From JAWLCG01 sp041687295 (lineage in GTDB: Bacteria > Planctomycetota > Phycisphaerae > SM23-33 > FEN-1343), in contig JAWLCG010000224.1 of assembly GCA_041687295.1 (NCBI GenBank), positions 1 through 8,288 of the forward strand: a stretch of 8,288 nucleotides of DNA. Reading direction: 5' to 3'. The notes below the pieces were generated by a model that had not been told where the DNA came from, made no database searches, and worked only from the letters and a program-made list of their open reading frames with translations. This document shows, piece by piece, positions 5,665 through 8,288 of this stretch. Made by a program: the position numbers and the translations under genes. The number at the start of each line of letters is the position of its first letter. Position 1 is the first letter of the stretch.

Positions 5665-6855
5665 CTACTTCAGCATCGCCTCGAGGCGATCGAGGCCCTT
5701 GTCGATCTGCTCCATGCTGGTGGCGAAGCTCAGGCGGATGCAGCGGTCCTCGCCGAAGCTGTCGCCGGGGACGACGGCGATCTGGGCCGACTCGAGGGCG
5801 GCGGTGGCGAAGTCCATCGAGCCGTTGATCTTCATGCCGCCCATCGTCTTGCCGTAGTGGGCCGAGATGTCCGGGAAGCAGTAGAACGCCCCGTCGGGCT
5901 TGACGCAGGTGACGCCGGGGATGGCGTTGAGGCGCTGGCACATGTGGGTGCCCCGCTTCTCGAAGGCCTGGCGCATGGCCTCGACCTCGTCCTGCGGCTG
6001 GGTGTAGGCCTGGATGGCGGCCTGCTGCAGGAACATCGGCACGTTGGAGACCTGCTGGCTCATGAGATTGTTCATGGCCTTGATGACGTCGGTAGGCCCA
6101 GCCGTCCAGCCGAGGCGCCAGCCGGTCATGGCGTAGGTCTTGCTCAGGCCGTTGAAGGTGACGGTGCGGGCGAGGATCTCCGGGCTGATCGAGCCGAAGC
6201 TGATGAACTCGGTGTCGCCGTAGATGAGCTTCTCGTAGATCTCATCGCTCCAGACGACCAGCTCGGTCTTGAGCACGGCCTCGGCCAGGGCCCGCAGTTC
6301 GCCCGGCGTGTAGGCGACGCCGGTGGGGTTGGACGGGCTGTTGAGCACAAGCACCTTGGCCCCGGGCTGCTTGCCATACTCGAGTACCTGCTCGGGCGTG
6401 ATCTTGAACTGGCTCTCGGGGCTGGTGGGGATGTAGACCGGCTCGGCCCCGGCCAGCTGGGCGAAGGCGGGGTAGCTCACCCAGTAGGGCGTGGGGATCA
6501 GCAGCTTGTCGCCCTCCTGCAGCATCACCTGGGCGCAGTTGTACAGGGCATGCTTGCCGCCGGCGGTGATGGTGACCTGGTCGGCCGAGAGGTCCAGACC
6601 GTTCTCCTGGCGGAGCTTGTTGGCCAGCACCTCGCGCAGGGCGGGCATGCCGTTGCTCGGGCCGTACTTGGTCAGGGCGGGGTTGTCCAAGGCGGCCTTG
6701 GCGGCCTGCTTGAGGAACTCGGGCGTGTCGAAGTCCGGCTCGCCGGCGCCGAAGCTGACGACGTCGATGCCCTGGGCCTTCATCTCCTTGGCGCGGTTGG
6801 TGACCGCGAGGGTCGCACTGGGCGGCACGCGCTGGATCCGGTCGCTCAGTTTCAC
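5665..6855 (-). CDS. Class I pyridoxal-phosphate aminotransferase, aspartate type (subgroup I-beta)
   Basis: The enzyme transfers an amino group between aspartate (or a related amino acid) and 2-oxoglutarate in the cytoplasm, using pyridoxal phosphate. The 396-residue length is typical of the Thermus/Bacillus-type aspartate aminotransferases. Motifs in order are SFGAGEPDFDTP (34-45), KYGPSNGMPALR (63-74), ITAGGKHAL (96-104), NSPSNPTG (172-179), SDEIYE (203-208), the cofactor lysine in GLSKTYAMTGWRLGW (K239), PDGAFYCFPD (320-329) and IRLSFA with the carboxylate-binding arginine (R374). K101 in GGKHAL corresponds to the lysine that helps bind the substrate side-chain carboxylate in this subgroup. 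Some relatives also use prephenate for tyrosine/phenylalanine synthesis; sequence alone does not settle this. The GTG start at 6855 is chosen because AGGAG lies 7 bases upstream and the family N-terminus begins there. The frame continues upstream, but the extension runs through the promoter. No operon partner is seen. Confidence 0.93.
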   Translation of the reverse strand: MKLSDRIQRVPPSATLAVTNRAKEMKAQGIDVVSFGAGEPDFDTPEFLKQAAKAALDNPALTKYGPSNGMPALREVLANKLRQENGLDLSADQVTITAGGKHALYNCAQVMLQEGDKLLIPTPYWVSYPAFAQLAGAEPVYIPTSPESQFKITPEQVLEYGKQPGAKVLVLNSPSNPTGVAYTPGELRALAEAVLKTELVVWSDEIYEKLIYGDTEFISFGSISPEILARTVTFNGLSKTYAMTGWRLGWTAGPTDVIKAMNNLMSQQVSNVPMFLQQAAIQAYTQPQDEVEAMRQAFEKRGTHMCQRLNAIPGVTCVKPDGAFYCFPDISAHYGKTMGGMKINGSMDFATAALESAQIAVVPGDSFGEDRCIRLSFATSMEQIDKGLDRLEAMLK

Positions 6856-6895
6856 GAGGCTGCTCCTTTGAGTATGGGGGTTGACAAGAGCCCTC

Positions 6896-6923
6896 CTTCT
6901 ACCAGTTGGCGCCAGAATGTCAA
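6896..6923 (-). promoter_or_regulatory. Promoter of the aminotransferase gene
   Basis: On the minus strand a perfect -35, TTGACA (6923-6918), is followed after 16 bases by TAGAAG (6901-6896). Transcription would start near 6889, giving a leader of about 34 bases with AAAGGAG before the GTG. This supports the short start and rules out the upstream extension of the frame. Confidence 0.6.
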
Positions 6924-7017
6924 TGGGCGGCCCGCCAGTCATACTCCTCCCGGCCGGATCCAGAGGCAGACAATGTACGACTCCCCCCCCGCAGCCAACA
7001 GCCCGGGGCTCTGCCCA

Positions 7018-7194
7018 GGGCCCTGAAGGGGCATGGATCGGAGCCCCGAAGGGGGCGTGGTTCGGAGCCCTGAAGGGGCGGCAGTGCCGCACCGTGGCGC
7101 ACTGCCGTCCCTTCGGGGCTCAACTCCTAACATCTTCCTGAACTGGGTCTTAGGCCCCCGGCGAAACACTGCCGCCCCTTTGGGGCTCCGAACC
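7018..7194. repeat. Cluster of five copies of a ~22-base palindromic repeat
   Basis: The unit is about GAGCCCCGAAGGGGCGGCAG, itself a small hairpin (GCCCC-GAA-GGGGC type). Direct copies begin at 7018 (diverged), 7041 and 7065, almost head to tail at 22-24 base spacing. Inverted copies lie at 7100-7121 and 7167-7188. The copy at 7065-7086 matches the inverted 7100-7121 in 20 of 22 positions. The longer block 7059-7086 matches the inverted block 7167-7194 in 26 of 28. The arrangement resembles REP/BIME-type elements mobilised by REP-associated transposases in other bacteria, although no transposase is in the window. It is not a CRISPR array, since the copies are inverted and have no uniform spacers. 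Confidence 0.8.
7059..7194. repeat. 136-base element bounded by 28-bp inverted repeats
   Basis: Within the cluster, GGTTCGGAGCCCTGAAGGGG plus eight more bases (7059-7086) and its inverted partner (7167-7194) face each other across 80 bases. This gives an overall shape like a miniature inverted-repeat element. A further inverted copy at 7100-7121 would compete for pairing in RNA. No target-site duplication is obvious at the outer ends (GGCGT on the left, AGCCG on the right). Confidence 0.45.
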
Positions 7195-7342
7195 AGCCGG
7201 TCCGACAAGGTTCCGACGGGCTCGACCATCGGCCCGCGTCCCCGGCAAGCCGCAAGTTCAACAGGCAAAGAATCGTAATGACCCCGGCCGGCGCCCGCGG
7301 GCTCAAGCGTTTGCCCTCCGACATCCGATAAACACCTTAGTC

Positions 7343-8288
7343 ATGGATGGCGAACCCTTCAACGCTGCGCTGCTGGAGACGCTGGCCTCGACGCCGGGAC
7401 GCTCGGCCGAGCGGGCGCTGCTGCAGATCGCCCAGGTCTCGACCGGGCCGCTGCAGGCGGCGGCGGTGGTGGCCCTGCTGCGCCGGCGGGAGGACCGCCT
7501 GGCGTCGGCCGTCGCGCGGCTGGGCGGGGCGCTGTCCACCGATGCCCGCAAGGCCATCCAGGCCGAGCCCGCCCTGGTCGAATGGGTCGCCAAGGCCGGC
7601 CTGGCCGACCCCGACCCCGCCATCCGCCTGGGGGCCGTCGAGACCATCCGCCGCGCGGGCTGTACCAGCTGCGCCTATCTGCTGGCGGCCGCCCTGGGCG
7701 ACGCGACCGGGCGGGTGCGTGTACTGGCCGCCCAGGCCCTCCGCGCGATGGTCCGCATGGCCCGCCCGCAGCGGCGCGTGCCCGGCGAGCACCTCCGATC
7801 GGCCGTGCGCAGCGCGATGGCCAACTACGCCTACCACCAGCGGCCCGAGGTGCTCCAGGCAGCCGTCGCCCTGGGGTTCCACTGCCCTGCCGAGGTGCTG
7901 GCCCAGTTCGACCGCCCCGCCGCCCGGCTGGCGGGGCCGCTGGAGCAGGCCCTGCGGGGCCTGACGCCTGAGGAGATCGGCCCGTTCGTCTTCGCCCTGC
8001 TGCGCCGCCCGTACGCGCGGTCGGTGTCGCTTCGGCTGATCGCGCACGCGGGCTGGCCCCTGCTGGGCGCGCTGGGCCTGCACGAGCACTGGCTGGCGCT
8101 GGGGTTCGTGCGGCAGGCCCTCAAGGCCGTCACCACGCTCGACGCCGTCACGCAGGAGCCGGCCGGCCTGTGCGAGCTGCCGGCGGCCCGCCAGGGAGGG
8201 GCCATCCGCCTGGCCCTGGCGTGCGGCCTGCCCCCTCGGCAGCGGCAGATGATCCTGGCGGTGGCCCTGACGGGCGATGTCTCCGCCG
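7343..8288 (+). CDS. HEAT-like helical repeat protein, partial at right edge
   Basis: The frame opens at ATG 7343 and runs for 315 codons to the window edge without a stop, so the C-terminus is missing. The composition is Ala/Leu/Arg-rich and helical, with no signal peptide or membrane helix, which suggests a cytoplasmic protein. Residues about 77-106 (ALVEWVAKAGLADPDPAIRL onward) and 107-137 (AYLLAAALGDATGRVRVLAA onward) read as two consecutive HEAT repeats, each with the typical D-x-x-x-x-V/I-R turn. Further, more diverged helical hairpins probably follow. HEAT repeats usually provide a protein-binding surface; the partner is unknown. There is no Shine-Dalgarno sequence before the ATG. A GATAAA at 7327-7332 could be a -10 box giving an almost leaderless mRNA, but no -35 is seen. 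An overlapping ATG at 7347 opens a competing frame of poor composition. No named family is recognised. Confidence 0.7.
   Translation, partial: MDGEPFNAALLETLASTPGRSAERALLQIAQVSTGPLQAAAVVALLRRREDRLASAVARLGGALSTDARKAIQAEPALVEWVAKAGLADPDPAIRLGAVETIRRAGCTSCAYLLAAALGDATGRVRVLAAQALRAMVRMARPQRRVPGEHLRSAVRSAMANYAYHQRPEVLQAAVALGFHCPAEVLAQFDRPAARLAGPLEQALRGLTPEEIGPFVFALLRRPYARSVSLRLIAHAGWPLLGALGLHEHWLALGFVRQALKAVTTLDAVTQEPAGLCELPAARQGGAIRLALACGLPPRQRQMILAVALTGDVSA

Larger units (their letters stand above)
6856..7342. other. Divergent intergenic region of 487 bases
   Basis: The part nearest the aminotransferase holds its promoter and ribosome binding site. A run of eight C lies at 6983-6990. A palindromic repeat cluster fills 7018-7194. 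The stretch from 7195 to 7342 contains a GCCCGCGGGC palindrome (7293-7302) and a doubtful 17-codon frame (7278-7331), but no clear promoter for the rightward gene. I see no tRNA, riboswitch or conserved coding sequence in it. Confidence 0.6.

Noticed and set aside
7018..7194. CRISPR array
   Set aside because: The copies occur in both orientations, lie almost adjacent to each other, diverge in sequence and lack uniform spacers.
7278..7331. A 17-codon frame just before the HEAT-like gene, possibly a leader peptide
   Set aside because: It has no clear ribosome binding site, no run of one regulatory amino acid and no attenuator hairpin tied to it.

Overview
The window is strongly GC-rich and reads as ordinary bacterial chromosome. 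No lineage marker such as rRNA is present. A Planctomycetota origin, Phycisphaerae-like, fits best because of a secreted PKD-type protein with few relatives elsewhere, a membrane-anchored coiled-coil protein of unfamiliar architecture, a HEAT-like protein and palindromic intergenic repeats. This placement is inference.

Layout from left to right: (1) a secreted protein gene on the minus strand, cut by the left edge (1-779), with its own sigma70-type promoter. (2) polA on the minus strand (968-3733), a complete three-domain DNA polymerase I with both exonuclease sites intact. (3) A compact divergent promoter region (about 3780-3866) serving polA leftward and a coiled-coil gene rightward. (4) The coiled-coil gene on the plus strand (4005-5384), which encodes a single-pass membrane protein whose C-terminus looks like a BRCT domain. 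(5) A convergent intergenic stretch of 280 bases with four stem-loops, two of them good intrinsic terminators. (6) A class I aminotransferase of the aspartate type on the minus strand (5665-6855), with a clear promoter. (7) An intergenic stretch of 487 bases holding a cluster of five copies of a 22-base palindromic repeat. (8) A HEAT-like protein gene on the plus strand, cut by the right edge (7343-8288).

The genes do not form one operon or pathway. Replication/repair (polA), amino acid metabolism (aminotransferase) and three poorly characterised proteins sit in mostly single-gene transcription units, each with its own promoter or terminator. The points most worth a second look are the membrane-tethered BRCT-like protein divergent from polA, the operator-like inverted repeat lying on its -10 box, and the palindromic elements between genes. 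I see no CRISPR array, tRNA, rRNA, transposase, phage gene or recognisable defence system.
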